A stretch of DNA of 64,000 bases from Sanderia malayensis (lineage: Eukaryota > Cnidaria > Scyphozoa > Semaeostomeae > Pelagiidae), in NCBI GenBank assembly GCA_013076295.1, contig RQOL01000914.1, forward strand, positions 62,001-126,000, written 5' to 3'. Below the pieces are notes generated by a model. The model worked only from the letters and a program-made list of their open reading frames with translations, was not told where the DNA came from and made no database searches. The translations under genes were made by a program, and so were the position numbers. Shown one piece after another: positions 1-10,902 of the stretch. The number at the start of each line of letters is the position of its first letter. Positions within the stretch are counted from its first letter, which is position 1.

Positions 1-472
1 TATTCTTTCAATAACCGCGGTCGTTTGTTTGAGGATTACGTTTGTACATAGCAAAAAAAAGAATAAGATTGCCGGTTACATTAGTTAAAAGCTCGAACAC
101 CAGCGTCAAGGAGTAACCTTTGTTCGAGTTTTCCTTGTTGGTGAAAAGTGCAATTGAAATTTGGAAGTATATAACAGTAAACACTAAAGGGGCCTCTATA
201 GATTATAGATCAAGTTTTCATGTATTAAAAGGAGAGGGGGGATGTTATTGATAGTGCGATGTTTTGCAAAAATTAACTATCCTTAAGGGACAACTTGCAG
301 TTTTCACAGAGTAAGGAAATCCACTTTCCCATAGGCAATATCGGAGAAAATGGCAACGCATAACTCTTAATAATCGGGCGCTACGCAGGATTCAGGACTG
401 TGCCGACTGCTGTGTGTGGTGCAGTCACCCCTGGACATGTGGATGGTGTAATGTCCAGTTGGTCTCCGCAGA
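1..472. other. Flank left of the Helitron, no gene seen
   Basis: No convincing reading frame or repeat was recognised in this stretch. It lies downstream of the minus-strand Helitron if that element ends near 473. Some of it could still be Helitron 3' sequence if the proposed terminus is wrong. Confidence 0.4.
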
Positions 473-503
473 TCAGTGTTATCTAGAATGAATTCATTCT
501 AGA
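473..503 (-). other. Candidate Helitron 3' terminus: palindrome plus CTGA
   Basis: Positions 482-503 are a perfect 22-bp palindrome centred on GAATTC. Reading the minus strand, it is followed five bases later by CTGA (476-473) and then T. Helitrons typically end in a hairpin about 10 nt before CTRR and insert in front of T, so spacing and motif fit. This is a pattern match only; no second copy of this end is present in the window to confirm it. Confidence 0.42.
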
Positions 504-531
504 AGGTGCCAGTAACGGCTGTACATCACAC

Positions 532-1071
532 TTATGTGCGACGTGATCTGCGTTGACACACAATACCCGTACCCTTGAATGTGTGTATGTGCGTTTTGGT
601 AGGCAGCCCTCTGTAGAGCAACTGTGCAGATGGTCGCTCTAGGATGAAGCCTTTACAGGACTTCCTGGAAAACAATGTTCTTTGTTTTCCTGTGTGTTTC
701 CTCTGGAGGTATACTTTGAGCCCGTTAAATGATGTTGCTCTTGACATGGCCACATATAACTGACCATGTGTGAACACGGGCTCAGGTAAGTACAAACCAA
801 CATACCTCAGGGATTGCCCCTGTGCCTTGTTGATTGTCAAGCAGTATGCAAGTCTGACTGGAAACTGTCGGCGTTTCATTTTGAACGGCATTTCCGTGTC
901 CTGAGTGGAGACTGTGATCTTGGGAATCATGACCCGTTGTCCTCTGTGCTCCTTGGTAATGATCTCTGCTGTGATCACGTGACGTCGGAGATGCCGAACT
1001 ATGAGTCTTGTTCCGTTGCAAAGACCTTTCTTTGGATTGAGATTCCGCAGAAGAATGATCGTTGCACCAAC
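532..1071 (-). CDS. Helitron exon 8: C-terminal PIF1 helicase motifs
   Basis: This is the last exon of the Helitron protein, 179 codons plus stop, with no break. It starts after an acceptor (attag/GTTGG) with a VGATIILLRN segment. It continues through LAYCLTINKAQGQSL and QLYVAMSRA, the C-terminal helicase motifs of PIF1-like enzymes (the second includes the arginine finger). The upstream donor at 1177 and this acceptor join in phase 0 to complete LKLK-VGAT, the expected PIF1 sequence. The last ~40 residues are basic and not recognised. Confidence 0.8.
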   Translation of the reverse strand, partial: VGATIILLRNLNPKKGLCNGTRLIVRHLRRHVITAEIITKEHRGQRVMIPKITVSTQDTEMPFKMKRRQFPVRLAYCLTINKAQGQSLRYVGLYLPEPVFTHGQLYVAMSRATSFNGLKVYLQRKHTGKQRTLFSRKSCKGFILERPSAQLLYRGLPTKTHIHTFKGTGIVCQRRSRRT

Positions 1072-1176
1072 CTAATGCAATGAATATTATTGTGATTAAT
1101 GACGGCTTTTTTATGGTGCACACCTTTGCACATAATAATTTAATGTTAATAGGATGAAAGATTGTACTCTTCCTAC

Positions 1177-2207
1177 CTTGAGTTTAAGTCTGTGCAACGG
1201 CATTCCATTCGGAGTGAGTTGGTTGAGAAATTCAATGGGGTAGGCCTCTTCCTCATCTGGATCGTCTGTGACAACACTGTCTGTGCTGTAATAAGTTCTT
1301 TCGGCTGTTTGAAGTCTGTCCAGAATTAAGTCGTTTACTTGATGTGATAAGTCATTCTTTGGAGTCAGACAACAGCGTTCAGACATTGTTACAGGATCCA
1401 TCATTAGGTGTGAATCTGGTGTGTTCGGCCTGGGAAAAATGAAGTTCAGCATGTCTTCTTTAGACGAAGTGCATATCTGTTGTGGCAGAATTACGTTGTC
1501 CAGTGCATCGTGTGCTTCTTGCTTGTTGCCAAGTCTGAGAAGCCATTCTGAGAATTCACGGTATGAATCATCTTGAACGGCTCTCATGTTGGTGTGTAAA
1601 CGATGCTGCTGAAACTTTGTCCATAGATCAATGATCTGGTGTGATTTTAGAGTCTCTGCTACAATTCTTTCCCTTCCTGCTTTCGTGACGACAGGTAGAA
1701 CTTGTCTGAAGTCACCACCAAGTAGCATGAACTTGCCACCAAATGGTCTGTCGACATGTGTAATGTCTCGAAGCAGTCGGTCGACTGCTTGTAATGCAAG
1801 TGCGGGAATCATGGAAGCTTCATCCCATATGAATAGGGTAGTTTCGCGCAATACCTGTGCTCTCCTGCTCTGTCTCTTGACATTACACGTTGATTCAGCT
1901 TGAAGTGGTATAGGAATTTGAAAGGTAGAATGTGAAGTTCTACCATTTATGAGCAGTGTTGCAGCAATTCCTGACCACGCCATGCACTGAACTTTATGTC
2001 CATTGGCTTGCAGATTGTGAACCAACGTGTTGTAAAGGAAAGTTTTCCCGGTTCCAGCCGGCCCGTCAACAAAGTGACAGTTCTGTTCGGATTGCGCGTT
2101 GATAGCATCAGTGATTCCCGTGTATATGGCTCGCTGTTCAGGGTTCAATGCGGCCAGCATTCGTTCTCCTTCCTCTCTGGCATTGCCAACATCGATGTCA
2201 TCTTCCT
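1177..2207 (-). CDS. Helitron exon 7: PIF1-like helicase core
   Basis: An uninterrupted 1,031-nt exon encoding the ATP-binding half of the helicase that unwinds DNA during rolling-circle transposition. It begins with an acidic EEDDIDVG stretch and LNPEQRAIY. It then has Walker A (GPAGTGKT), a WSGIAATLL segment, Walker B (FIWDEASM) and LLGGDFRQVLPV (motif III). The acceptor tacag/AGGAAG at 2207 and donor CAAG/GTAGGA at 1177 are clear. The incoming phase is 1 and the outgoing phase 0, consistent with both neighbours. There is no frameshift or stop, in contrast to exons 1, 3, 4, 5 and 6. Confidence 0.88.
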
Positions 2208-2363
2208 CTGTAATAATAAGTGAAATATATTGCAATAAAATTGGAAAGAAAGCAGGAGAATCAATGTGCAAAAATACGTAAATGCCCTTGTCTGCACGAT
2301 GTTAGGATACATTATTATATTCGTTACTAATACAGTACATATTTGAAAATAACACATTAGTAC

Positions 2364-3617
2364 CTCGTTCAGGAATGACATAGTCGGCTGGAAGTTGAGG
2401 AAGGTCAGCATAATTAGTGATCGATTGACCATGTACTTTCAAATTTTCGTCAATGTCATGTAGACATTGATACATGTGTCGGTCTTCAAAAGCTATGGCC
2501 ATATCTGGATGATTGAGTTGATCACGTCGTACAAAGTCTTCACTTAATGCTTCTTTGAACATGTTGAAGAGTGCTGCGATATCTGAAGGTGTTTGAAAAA
2601 GGAGTAATGTTGCAAACAACTGTCTCAGTTGTATTGGCATGTTAAAATAACTGCCTCCTCCAAACAGCGTATGATTTCAGCATCATCTTCCAACAGACCT
2701 AGAGCTAAAGCAGCGTCTTTGAAGGAATTGCATAGGTTTCCTTCTATCGTGCGAAGATCTTCAAACGACGTGGCACCTCGTTTATGGAGAAGCAATAGTC
2801 TCAGTGCGAATCTTTGCTCACATGGTCGTGGGTGAACTTGATATATTCTGCCTATGACAGGCAGTGTTCTCCGCTGTCTTGCTTTCCATGTTTTGGTGCG
2901 CTCGTTGAAAACATAGTGTTCAGGAATTCGTGATAGAGATATTGGCGTGCAGCCGGGTCTTGTGCATTCAATTCAAACCAAGACGTCAGTGTGGTTTTTT
3001 CATTGATGTTTTGTAATTGTTCGACCTTCCATTATCCTGAAAGTATACGGTCTGCTGATCAGGTAGATGAACATGCAGACGTTTGATAGTGTGACTTTTC
3101 TCGTGCATGGAAAATTGGAATATTCTATGAACAGCTTCATGAGGTCCAATATACCGAGCGTTGATGTATTGGCGTACTTCATCGTGCTCAATATCTTGAG
3201 GTACTTGCTGCTGCTGTCCTTCGAGAATTTCCACGTGTGCCATATCTTGTCCTTTATGAATATATTTGAAAATATATTTCACGGACTTGACAGTGCTACA
3301 TATTTCGAGATTAATGTGACACTGATACTTGAGTAGAAGATAGCGATTATGTGGCACAACCCATGTATCATCTAGAAGTCGATCTTCCAGATTGACTGGG
3401 TGACGACAGCGTCGTCTGTAGAGGGATAACCATTCGCATTGACTTGTGTTTCGGCAGTGCGATCTTTCGGAAATCGTTTCTTGCATTTGTTATTCTCCAT
3501 GCAAACACATCCGGGGTTTATATCACCGCATGGTCCATGTGTCATGTGCTTCAGTACTAACTTGTGATATCTTGCATCCTGTGGGTCCGGAATTTCAGCT
3601 GATATGAGTCGATCTAC
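2364..3617 (-). pseudogene. Helitron exon 6: Rep tyrosines and linker, four frameshifts
   Basis: This exon encodes the rest of the Rep domain and the linker to the helicase. It opens with VDRLISAEIPDP and HMTHGPCGD, then WVVPHNRYLLLKYQCHINLE, then the catalytic tyrosine motif YIFKYIHKG. It goes on through LTSWFELN and an LRQLFATLL segment. The homologous frame shifts near 3425, 3033, 2921 and 2645, each explained by one missing base. Adding four bases to the 1,254-nt exon gives exactly the phase needed at the donor (2364) to enter exon 7. Without correction no full protein is made. Confidence 0.8.
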
Positions 3618-3773
3618 CTGTAGGTTTCGAGGAAAAATATCACATGTAAGTTCTACACATCAAATGCATTGTGTTTTTACTAAGCAATACAACTGATGAT
3701 AATATTCATACTCAATAATAAATTATAATAATCTATCTTTTACTCTATAATAAATTATTGCTATAGATGTTAC

Positions 3774-4957
3774 CTCTTCAGGTGTTCGTGGTCTATCAGC
3801 CTCAGAGAGGAACAGAATCATGTGAGCGTGTGGTAGTCCTCTCTTCTGAAATTCGATGACATATACATGTGCAATAGTGTGTCCGAGAATGTGCTTGTGA
3901 AGGACATCTTCCAGTAGTTCTTGTAGTTTCTGTTGAAATACTCGTGTGACGATGTCAGGCCGGTCATTCGCCTTCTGGTGTGGTAGAATGTTTTCTGAAA
4001 TCTCCTTCCACTTGGGATTGGCCGTCATGGTTAGGAAGATGTCAGGCTTGCCATACTTTCTTACGATGGTCATTGCATCTTGAAAGTTCTGGTACATATT
4101 TCGTTGACTGCCTGAAAAAGATGAGGGAAGTATGACAACACGACCGACATCAATATGAAGGGGTTCGTTGGGATTGTTTGCCCTGGCCATTTGATTTTCG
4201 ATTTCAGCCCTTCTGTTCAGGTGATCCATCAGGCCTCGATAACTGTCAGCACGTAATTGCCGTTGATTGTGCAAAATCCAGTTGAGCGTGTTTCCTTCTA
4301 TTTTGGTGTATGCATCCACCAGATATTGTTGAAAGAGAAGTGTTGCGCTGTGGATCGTAGACAGTTGATTTCTGACTTGTATTCGGTACGAATAATATTC
4401 GGCGATTGTGAGTCTGACACGGTGGACACGATCAGGATTTTCCTGGTCTTGTCCTCGACGTGTAGGTAGACGTTGAAGGTCCAAGCTGTAACCCCGATCA
4501 CCCTGAAAGAACAACAATGGATAGGTTAGAGGATCCGCAACGGGATCTAAGGCATTAATCTTCATAAGATTACCACGCCTTGTTCGAATTTGAAGCTCTC
4601 TATTCTCGGGATTAGGAGCACCGCCATTGCGTGTAGTGTAGACTGCTGCAATTTCTCTGGCAGTAGGATTATCATATCTTCAATCTTGTTCTGGGCGACC
4701 GGTAATAATAATCTTGAACGTGGGAATAGGCTGATCATTGGCAATGGCTTGCTGCCTTTGCTCTTCCAGTACTTCTCCCATTGTTTTAAAATGTTGAGCA
4801 AACCGATTTACTGCCATCAATTCGTTTTGCAGCAGCGCCACCATGTCTAAGTCCAAGTTTTGTTCTCTGGCTGTGTTCTGGCGTTCTTGCAGTGCTTGTT
4901 GGGTGTCCATAATGTATAATTCTGCATATTTTCGGGACCTGTCGGTTTCAGTTACCC
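3774..4957 (-). pseudogene. Helitron exon 5: N-domain and HUH motif, one stop
   Basis: The 1,184-nt exon carries the Helitron-like N-domain (YPLLFFQGDRGYSLDL, FLTMTANPKWKEI) and the HUH relaxase motif in KRGLPHAHMILFL. These histidines coordinate the metal needed to nick DNA. The frame is continuous from the acceptor (cag/GGGTAACTG) to the donor (GAG/GTAACA) except for TGA at 4680-4682, where the homologous position is expected to be Arg (CGA). A C-to-T change at CpG would explain it. Phase at both ends agrees with the neighbouring exons. Confidence 0.82.
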
Positions 4958-5222
4958 CTGTTGAATGAAGGAAACATTGTAAATTGTACTTCGTTATATC
5001 AACTGTAATTTTCAATGCAGCAAGTGCTTGTTATAAAAGCATCATAAAGCGCCTTGATTTTCGATTGGACAACTCTTATATTCAGGCAAGGATAGAGAGC
5101 TAATCCATTGTAGATTGGGTGGGAAAGGACTTGAGCGTTCTGTCAACATCCGTTTCATCACGTGAAGCTATTATATGAAAATGTAGCATAATATAAGAGA
5201 TAAGAGAGGACGTTATATTTAC

Positions 5223-5743
5223 CTGTCATATGGTATGCCTTCCATGTATGGTGATGACTGGTGGTCCTGCATTAGCGTGTCTTACAACGTTAGCTGTCCA
5301 GGATGCCATCGCCATTAGTGAATTGTATCTACGGAAATTTTTGAGAAAATATTTAGATTCATCAGTAGTTCCAGTGTATAAATGCATGACATTTGCCGGG
5401 GGTGGTTGAATGGGATCGAGAGTTATTAATCCTCCCATACAACATTTGTTGTATTGTTTTCTTGTGTTGAGTTCCTCTCGGAAGTACTTCGCTTCACAGT
5501 GAATACATGTTCTGGTCATTTTCCAAGATGATGAGGCATTGGGGAGAATTGAGGAATTTCAAGAATAGGTTGATTTACTTCCCTTTCTTGATGTTCGATG
5601 GGTTGGGGGACATCATCTTGGTGTTGTGGTAGGATTTCGTCTTGCATTTCAACTTCTTGGAGTGGTACCGCCATTTCATTCCCTTCATTCTCATTTTGAA
5701 CGCTGGCTTGCAATTGCAAAGCAGCAGGCAATATTTGTGGATC
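5223..5743 (-). pseudogene. Helitron exon 4: zinc-binding N-terminal segment, two frameshifts
   Basis: The exon starts after gcatttcag at 5743 with an acidic, Gln/Pro-rich stretch. It then encodes MTRTCIHCEAKYF and a CCMGG segment, the cysteine motifs usual before the Helitron N-domain, and a FLKNFRRYNSLMAMAS block. Frame jumps occur at about 5519 (A tract) and about 5245, just before AYHMTG. Adding one base at each makes the exon end in phase 1, as required by the next acceptor at 4957. The donor is ACAG/GTAAAT. Confidence 0.72.
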
Positions 5744-5912
5744 CTGAAATGCAATGTAATGTAAGTTAATATAATTCAATCATGTGTTTTGAAATGCATA
5801 AAACTGGACTTGTGAAGATATGTCCATTTAGAGAGCAAAATAATTTCCTGACATGGTCCTGTGGAGAATGACAGGTGTATTTTATGGCAATTGTGATGGT
5901 AGTCTATTTTAC

Positions 5913-6035
5913 CTGATTATCATGTGGAATTGGAATGTGTTGTTCCACGTTGATTTCATCAGGTTGTGCCGGCCTTTCAATTTCATTATTTTCATTTTAA
6001 ATATGTGTTTCGGGTTGCATCTGCATTGGCCGTAT
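5913..6035 (-). pseudogene. Helitron exon 3: 123-nt Gln-rich exon with a stop
   Basis: A 41-codon exon between tttcaacag and CAG/GTAAAAT. In phase 0, required by both neighbours, it reads an IRPMQMQPE start and an acidic NENNEIERPAQPDEINVE section, separated by TAA at 5997-5999. It has the same length as exon 2, and both encode low-complexity Gln/Asn/Pro-rich peptide. Confidence 0.6.
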
Positions 6036-6247
6036 CTGTTGAAATGAAAAGGAAATGAAATTATTTACATAAAGTTATTAGTTATTGGAAATTTTAATGT
6101 CATTACTGTGTAATTGTGTAAATTGATATAAATAAATATGGAAACTTATAGTACATGTGGAAAATAGTCAAATTGCATGAGGCATTTGGGTTATGGAAAA
6201 TGGACTTGCCTAGCAGTAGTTAGCTTGTGTTAACAATTTTATTTTAC

Positions 6248-6370
6248 CTCATTGTTATTTTGAGCTTGATTTACATTAAGCATTTCCACATCTGCCGTTT
6301 GTATTGCCGCTTCACCTCCATGATTACGATTCAGAAGGGGTGGTTGCAATTGCATAATGATTGGCGGTAC
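6248..6370 (-). CDS. Helitron exon 2: 123-nt Gln-rich exon
   Basis: An open 41-codon exon bounded by an acceptor (ctctgcag/GTACCG) and a donor (AATGAG/GTAAAAT), phase 0 at both ends. It encodes a VPPIIMQLQPPLLNRN start and a Gln/Asn-rich tail. No domain is recognised. The length matches exon 3, suggesting one exon arose by duplication of the other. Confidence 0.6.
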
Positions 6371-6506
6371 CTGCAGAGATGAAAAAGTATTGACAATTTG
6401 CTTGATATAATAACTGGTTTTATTTTGATCGTTGTTAATTTCAAATAGTTGTATAATATAGAGTTATCTATTTTGAAAGTTCAGTACAAATTATTGGGTT
6501 GTGTAC

Positions 6507-6841
6507 CTGAAGTTGAGGGGCCAGTGCTGCAGGGTATTGTAAGCCTGGTTGTGGTACTGCTATAAGTCCGTAGTGGGGAAGCATCGCAGGTAGTTGCATG
6601 GCACATACAATGCCTGCATCTGTGGATAATGAAGTGGGAGTGGCTGATATTCTGGGGCTGGTTGCTGAGGGTATTCTTGCTGCAACTGGTGAAGTTCATT
6701 CACTGCTCCCTGTACCATATTATCAGGTGGTAAATGAACTGGATGAGGCTGTTGGTTATTCTCACGACTTCGGCGATTTGCTTTCCTTACTTGATCGCAG
6801 CGCCTTGAGCCGGTGATGCTTTTTCTGGCTTTTTTTGGCAT
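6507..6841 (-). pseudogene. Helitron exon 1: basic N-terminus, one frameshift
   Basis: The likely start is ATG at 6841-6839 (MPKKARKSITGSRR), giving the Lys/Arg-rich N-terminus common in Helitron proteins. A Gln/Pro/Tyr-rich stretch follows. The frame changes near 6603 at a CC run. With one base added the exon is 336 nt and ends in phase 0 at CTTCAG/GTACAC, matching exon 2. An in-frame ATG lies upstream at 6889, so the start is not certain. Confidence 0.6.
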
Positions 6842-6899
6842 TTTGCGAGAGATAATATAAAAAAATAAAAAAATGTGTTTTATATGCAACCCAATTTAA

Positions 6900-7787
6900 G
6901 TGAAAATGTTAAAATTTGAAATAAGAGTGATATTTGTGAGCAACTGGATGGGGTTGTTGTTTTGTGGTGAGCTGCAAGATAAAATAAATAATTTAAAACA
7001 TAATTGTAAGAAATGTTTGGGATTACTCTTGATTGTTGAATTAAATTATTGGTTATTTAAAGTTTCCAAATAAAAATATTTGAGCACTTTCTCTTATGAC
7101 CTACATCACTCTTTCTATTGTGTTCTTTAACAACTATAAGGAAAACAGTTTTGATAATGTATAAATTGGAGAAGTTAATGATCCTTTTCATTTTTGGAAA
7201 GAAAAATGTATAAATCACATTTGATGTGTTTGTATTATGAGGCTAGATTTGATTTGCATTATGCAGTCAATTTGCTTTCTATTGATAATAAATTGTTGCA
7301 ATTGTTAATACCACTTTAAATATAGTAGCTAAGCTTCAGATTTCGGATATGAATGTACATTACAGGGTGAGGCATTTAAAAATTAATTAAAATAGGCTTT
7401 GTATAGGAACAATTCTTGTCACACTCACCCAATATTCTGAGGAATGAACTTGTTTGAAAACCTGTTTTTACAAAAGAAGAAAGATGTTTTGGATGAATTG
7501 ATTATCTTGTAAACAGAAAGTTGCCATTGATACTAAGGAATGTTTAACATTGTCAACTTGTATATTATTATGTTGATAGATTCAGTGAAGAAATGAGAAT
7601 AAAAGGTCATGCTGAAGTGAAGGAGTGAAATACTTACTTTATAAAAAAACTTCACTTTACTTTACTTTGTTAATAACAAAACTGGCTGGACATTAGTCGA
7701 GAAACCAAATAACAGAAACGCTAAAAAGCAGATGACAGAAACGCTAAAAAGACAGTGCATTGCGATGCAATGAAAGACAACGTTGCT
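6900..7787. other. AT-rich intergenic, no gene seen
   Basis: An AT-rich stretch without supported coding sequence. The Helitron 5' end should lie in or near it but was not recognised. Two imperfect direct copies of an acagaaacgctaaaaag motif sit at about 7705-7755, just left of the TTAA-flanked transposon. Confidence 0.5.
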
Positions 7788-7791
7788 TTAA

Positions 7792-8010
7792 AGGGCTACT
7801 CCCACCATATTTTTTTATTTCATTTCTGGGTAGTTTTTGACGGAAAAACAGGTACTGCACTTTTTAAATTTCGAAATTCGCTCATTAACACCTCTTTTCA
7901 CGGCTCCAAAAGTGCGATTTTCAGGCCATTTCTGAAAATGTCGCGCAACATGAAACGATCTGGGCCGAGGTTGTGTGACGTAGATGCCGGAACGCAAAAA
8001 AACTTCTTTC
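7792..8010 (+). repeat. Left terminal inverted repeat
   Basis: Matches the reverse complement of about 9320-9534 with scattered substitutions. Shared blocks include gctactcccaccatattt, the segment around tcgctcattaacacc, and gatgccggaacgca near the inner end. Confidence 0.8.
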
Positions 8011-9319
8011 TTTGGCTTCAGTATGGAAAAATCAATGTCGCGTCCGGTTTTCTCCCTTGTTTTCAATGATAAACACAAATGTTTTTTCAAACCACTTCAA
8101 CACCATCATTACAAAGCTTATTGACATCTCCCAGTGTGTTTTTTTTTTAATTTTCGGCATTGTTAAGGGCTGAAAATTGACCCCAAAGCTGATGCAGTGA
8201 CAATGGATTCTTCCAGTATTCACACGCCTCACGTGGTTATGTGTTCATCACTCAACCTCTTCCTTCCTTTCATTTTGCGTGATAAAACAACCAGCAAACG
8301 TTCGTGAATTGTGATATAATAAGTTTGTTTATCGTTTCCATCAGTTCTATACTCTATTTTATCAAGCTTTGCCGTGTGCTTGGTTTTAGCAAGATAATTA
8401 TGGATTATTTTTGTATTTACTACTTGGGTTTTTGTCAAAGATATTGAAATGCTAAAGTGATATGCGCTGTTAAAAAGTTGCTCAAATTGAAATTGTTTGG
8501 CTGACATATCCATGGAGTTCTTGTTATAAATTATATATATATCTTGGTGATTACATTGAAACCTAAGGCAAAGTAAAGGTGTATATTGTTGACAAAGTCA
8601 GACAATATAATCAAAACCAGCACACCAGTATGAAGCCCAGCATTGTGCTGGAAAGTTTTTCTTCGAATTCATATTGAACTTGTGAAATCTTCGATCTCTG
8701 GGCATTAATGTTTACACTCTTGGAAGGGATTTTCGAGTTTTTCTACACAGTTATGACCATAACTACACTTGAAATATTACCAAAATATGAGCTGCTGCTT
8801 CAAATACACACCAGATAAAACAAATGAGGTTATTTGCATGCATTGTTAGTCCAAAATAGCATTATTCTACTTTACCCGTGCCAGGACCTGCTCGGCCTAG
8901 CGATTTTGCAAATTTTTGACTGACCCGATTTGGTTTAAATCTTATAAATGCGTAGATAAGAGCTCACAAATTTTCCATACTATCAATTCTATCGAAAAAT
9001 TGTTGAAAGAGAGCTTCCTCCTCTTTCATTGAATAGATTTCGAATTCATATTGTTATTTAAAACCATCCCGCACCACTGAAGATTGTATGTGAAGCTCGC
9101 TCGAGACTGCGACGTTGAGGTCGAAAAACATGCCGGCTTGCAGCGTAAGCGTGAGCAAATCATCCTCATTTTTGTAAAAAACTCACGCTTTTCATGATAA
9201 ACGAGGCATCAACAGATTCCTTAGATCCTGAACTAGTGCGTGGCATGGTTTAATTTTTTAAATACGACTTGGTTTTAACTATAGACATGCAAAACGTTTT
9301 TGTGCGAGCTTTGGTACTG

Positions 9320-9534
9320 AACACAATAAAGTAAATTTTCTGCGTTCCGGCATCTGCGTCACACCGGCCTCGCCCCAGTTTTCTTTTTGCCCGACTTTTT
9401 TCTGGAATGTGCATGTTTGGAGGCGTAAAAAAGGGTGTTAATGAGCGAATTTAAAAATTTAAAAACTGCAGTACCTGTTTTTACGCCAAAAACTACCCAG
9501 AAATGGAATAAAAAAATATGGTGGGAGTAGCCCT
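9320..9534 (-). repeat. Right terminal inverted repeat
   Basis: The partner of the left arm, ending in GGAGTAGCCCT followed by TTAA. Divergence between the arms is moderate, so the insertion is not very recent. Confidence 0.8.
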
Positions 9535-9539
9535 TTAAA

Positions 9540-10507
9540 GAAGACGCTGTCGGTGTAAATAAGGATTGTTTAGAAAAGGTAAATTTCAACATTCAACTCA
9601 CCAATAACAAAGTAAAACAATCTTTCTAATAATTTTCTTTCAATATATAGATATTATTATTATTTTCTGCAATTTCTAACAACGTTAGATATTGAACAAA
9701 AATGTTACATTTGCTGTAGCAAGAAAGTAAACACGCAATTGCTATTTTAAATTTGCGCCAATTTGAAGGTTTTGTGGCCTCTATTCGGCGGCGTGCCTCG
9801 TTGTTGTTATTATTATTCTCATTATGATCCATTCGATTTGACAGAAAGGCAGTTGAACACAACAACAGCAAGAGCATGTACTTGGCACCGAAGAGAAAAA
9901 CGGCCTTGGTCTTCGTTGATGATGAGGAGAAGTGTGGTTGTGAAGGGGAACCTCTAAGTATAAGAAGAAATAATTTGGTAGACTTTATTATGCATTATAT
10001 CTAGAAATACACCATTTCTCGGACACGTGGAGAATGAAGTACATTGATTTTTGGTGATCTGTTATATCTTCAGAAATATTGCTGCTGGTAAAAATACCAA
10101 TAATAAGAGTAGGCCATGGAAGGTTGACAAAAGGTAAGAAGGTTTAATACGTTTTTTGACTTGGTGAACACATGAGGTGGAGGTAATTAATTAATGATTT
10201 GCAGATGCAATAAATTACTTATATTTATAGACTTCAGGCCACATGAAAAGAACTGAGATGAGCCAACATGCTATAAAGTATATTACATGATTTCTTCTTG
10301 TTTTTCAGGTGCCCAGACATAAAGTGAATGTTTGTGGTCATTCCTTGTGAACATTATTATAGTGAGGTGAGTTCATTTTAAGATTTGTTAATTGAAGATC
10401 ATTTGTTCAAAAAGAAGGACAGTGTCTGTTTTGCAGTGATCTTTTTTGAAGAATTACAAAAGTTAGAAATAGAAGCATTACATATTAATTTTAACATACT
10501 TACTATA
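9540..10507. other. Non-coding interval, nothing recognised
   Basis: No supported gene. Short open frames at 9626-9957 on both strands contain low-complexity (Asn- or Leu-rich) peptide from ATT-type repeats and match no family I recognise. Confidence 0.5.
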
Positions 10508-10644
10508 GATACTTACATAAATATATACATCAATACATACCCTATATACTATATATAAATATTATACATAATATACATACCCTACATACATAAATACATA
10601 CATACATACCCTACATACAAACATACCTACCCTACATACATATC

Positions 10645-10675
<31 letters not shown>

Positions 10676-10900
10676 CATACATACCCTACATACATACCCT
10701 ACATACATACCCTACAATACATACCCTACATAACATACCCTACAATACATACCCTACACTACATACCCTACAATACATAACCTACACTACATACCCTACA
10801 ATACATACCCTACCATACATAACCTACAATACATACCCTACCATACATAACCTACAATACATACCCTACAATACATACCCTAGAATACAAACGCTACATC
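10508..10900. repeat. CATACATACCCTACA minisatellite, first array
   Basis: Degenerate tandem CATA and CATACCCTACAATA units. It starts irregularly and becomes the regular 14-bp unit towards its right end, where it meets the ~1.2 kb block. It appears to be the remnant of a composite element that lost its left terminus. Confidence 0.85.
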
Positions 10901-10902
10901 TT

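Larger units (their letters stand above)
473..6841 (-). mobile_element. Autonomous Helitron (Rep/PIF1-like helicase), degenerate
   Basis: A rolling-circle transposon read on the minus strand. It encodes one large protein with a Gln/Pro-rich N-terminus, a CxxC zinc-binding region, a Helitron N-domain, an HUH relaxase (LPHAHM) with paired tyrosines (YIFKYIHK), and a PIF1-family helicase with Walker A GPAGTGKT and Walker B WDEAS. Eight exons with GT-AG borders can be placed. Exon phases agree only if single missing bases are assumed where the homologous frame jumps. The reading length is about 1,705 codons. The 3' limit is put at 473 from a palindrome followed by CTGA-T. The 5' limit was not found; 6841 is only the likely start codon and the terminal TC lies further right. 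Confidence 0.85.
7792..9534. mobile_element. TIR DNA transposon with TTAA target duplication (Kolobok/piggyBac-like)
   Basis: The 1,743-bp unit has long terminal inverted repeats of about 200 bp or more, starting AGGGCTACTCCCACCATATT on the left and its complement on the right. It is flanked on both sides by TTAA (7788-7791 and 9535-9538). TTAA duplication is known for Kolobok and piggyBac; the AGGG terminus is closer to what I recall for Kolobok. No transposase was found inside, so it is a non-autonomous derivative. Confidence 0.78.

Noticed and set aside
814..1083. Plus-strand ORFs opposite the Helitron
   Set aside because: They are antisense shadows of well-supported helicase exons.
7815..8513. 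Small ORFs within the TTAA-flanked element
   Set aside because: They overlap the inverted repeats, are on both strands, and show no transposase motif.
9626..9957. Possible transposase or host exon near 9.7-9.9 kb
   Set aside because: The peptides are low-complexity, and no family motif or splice structure was found.
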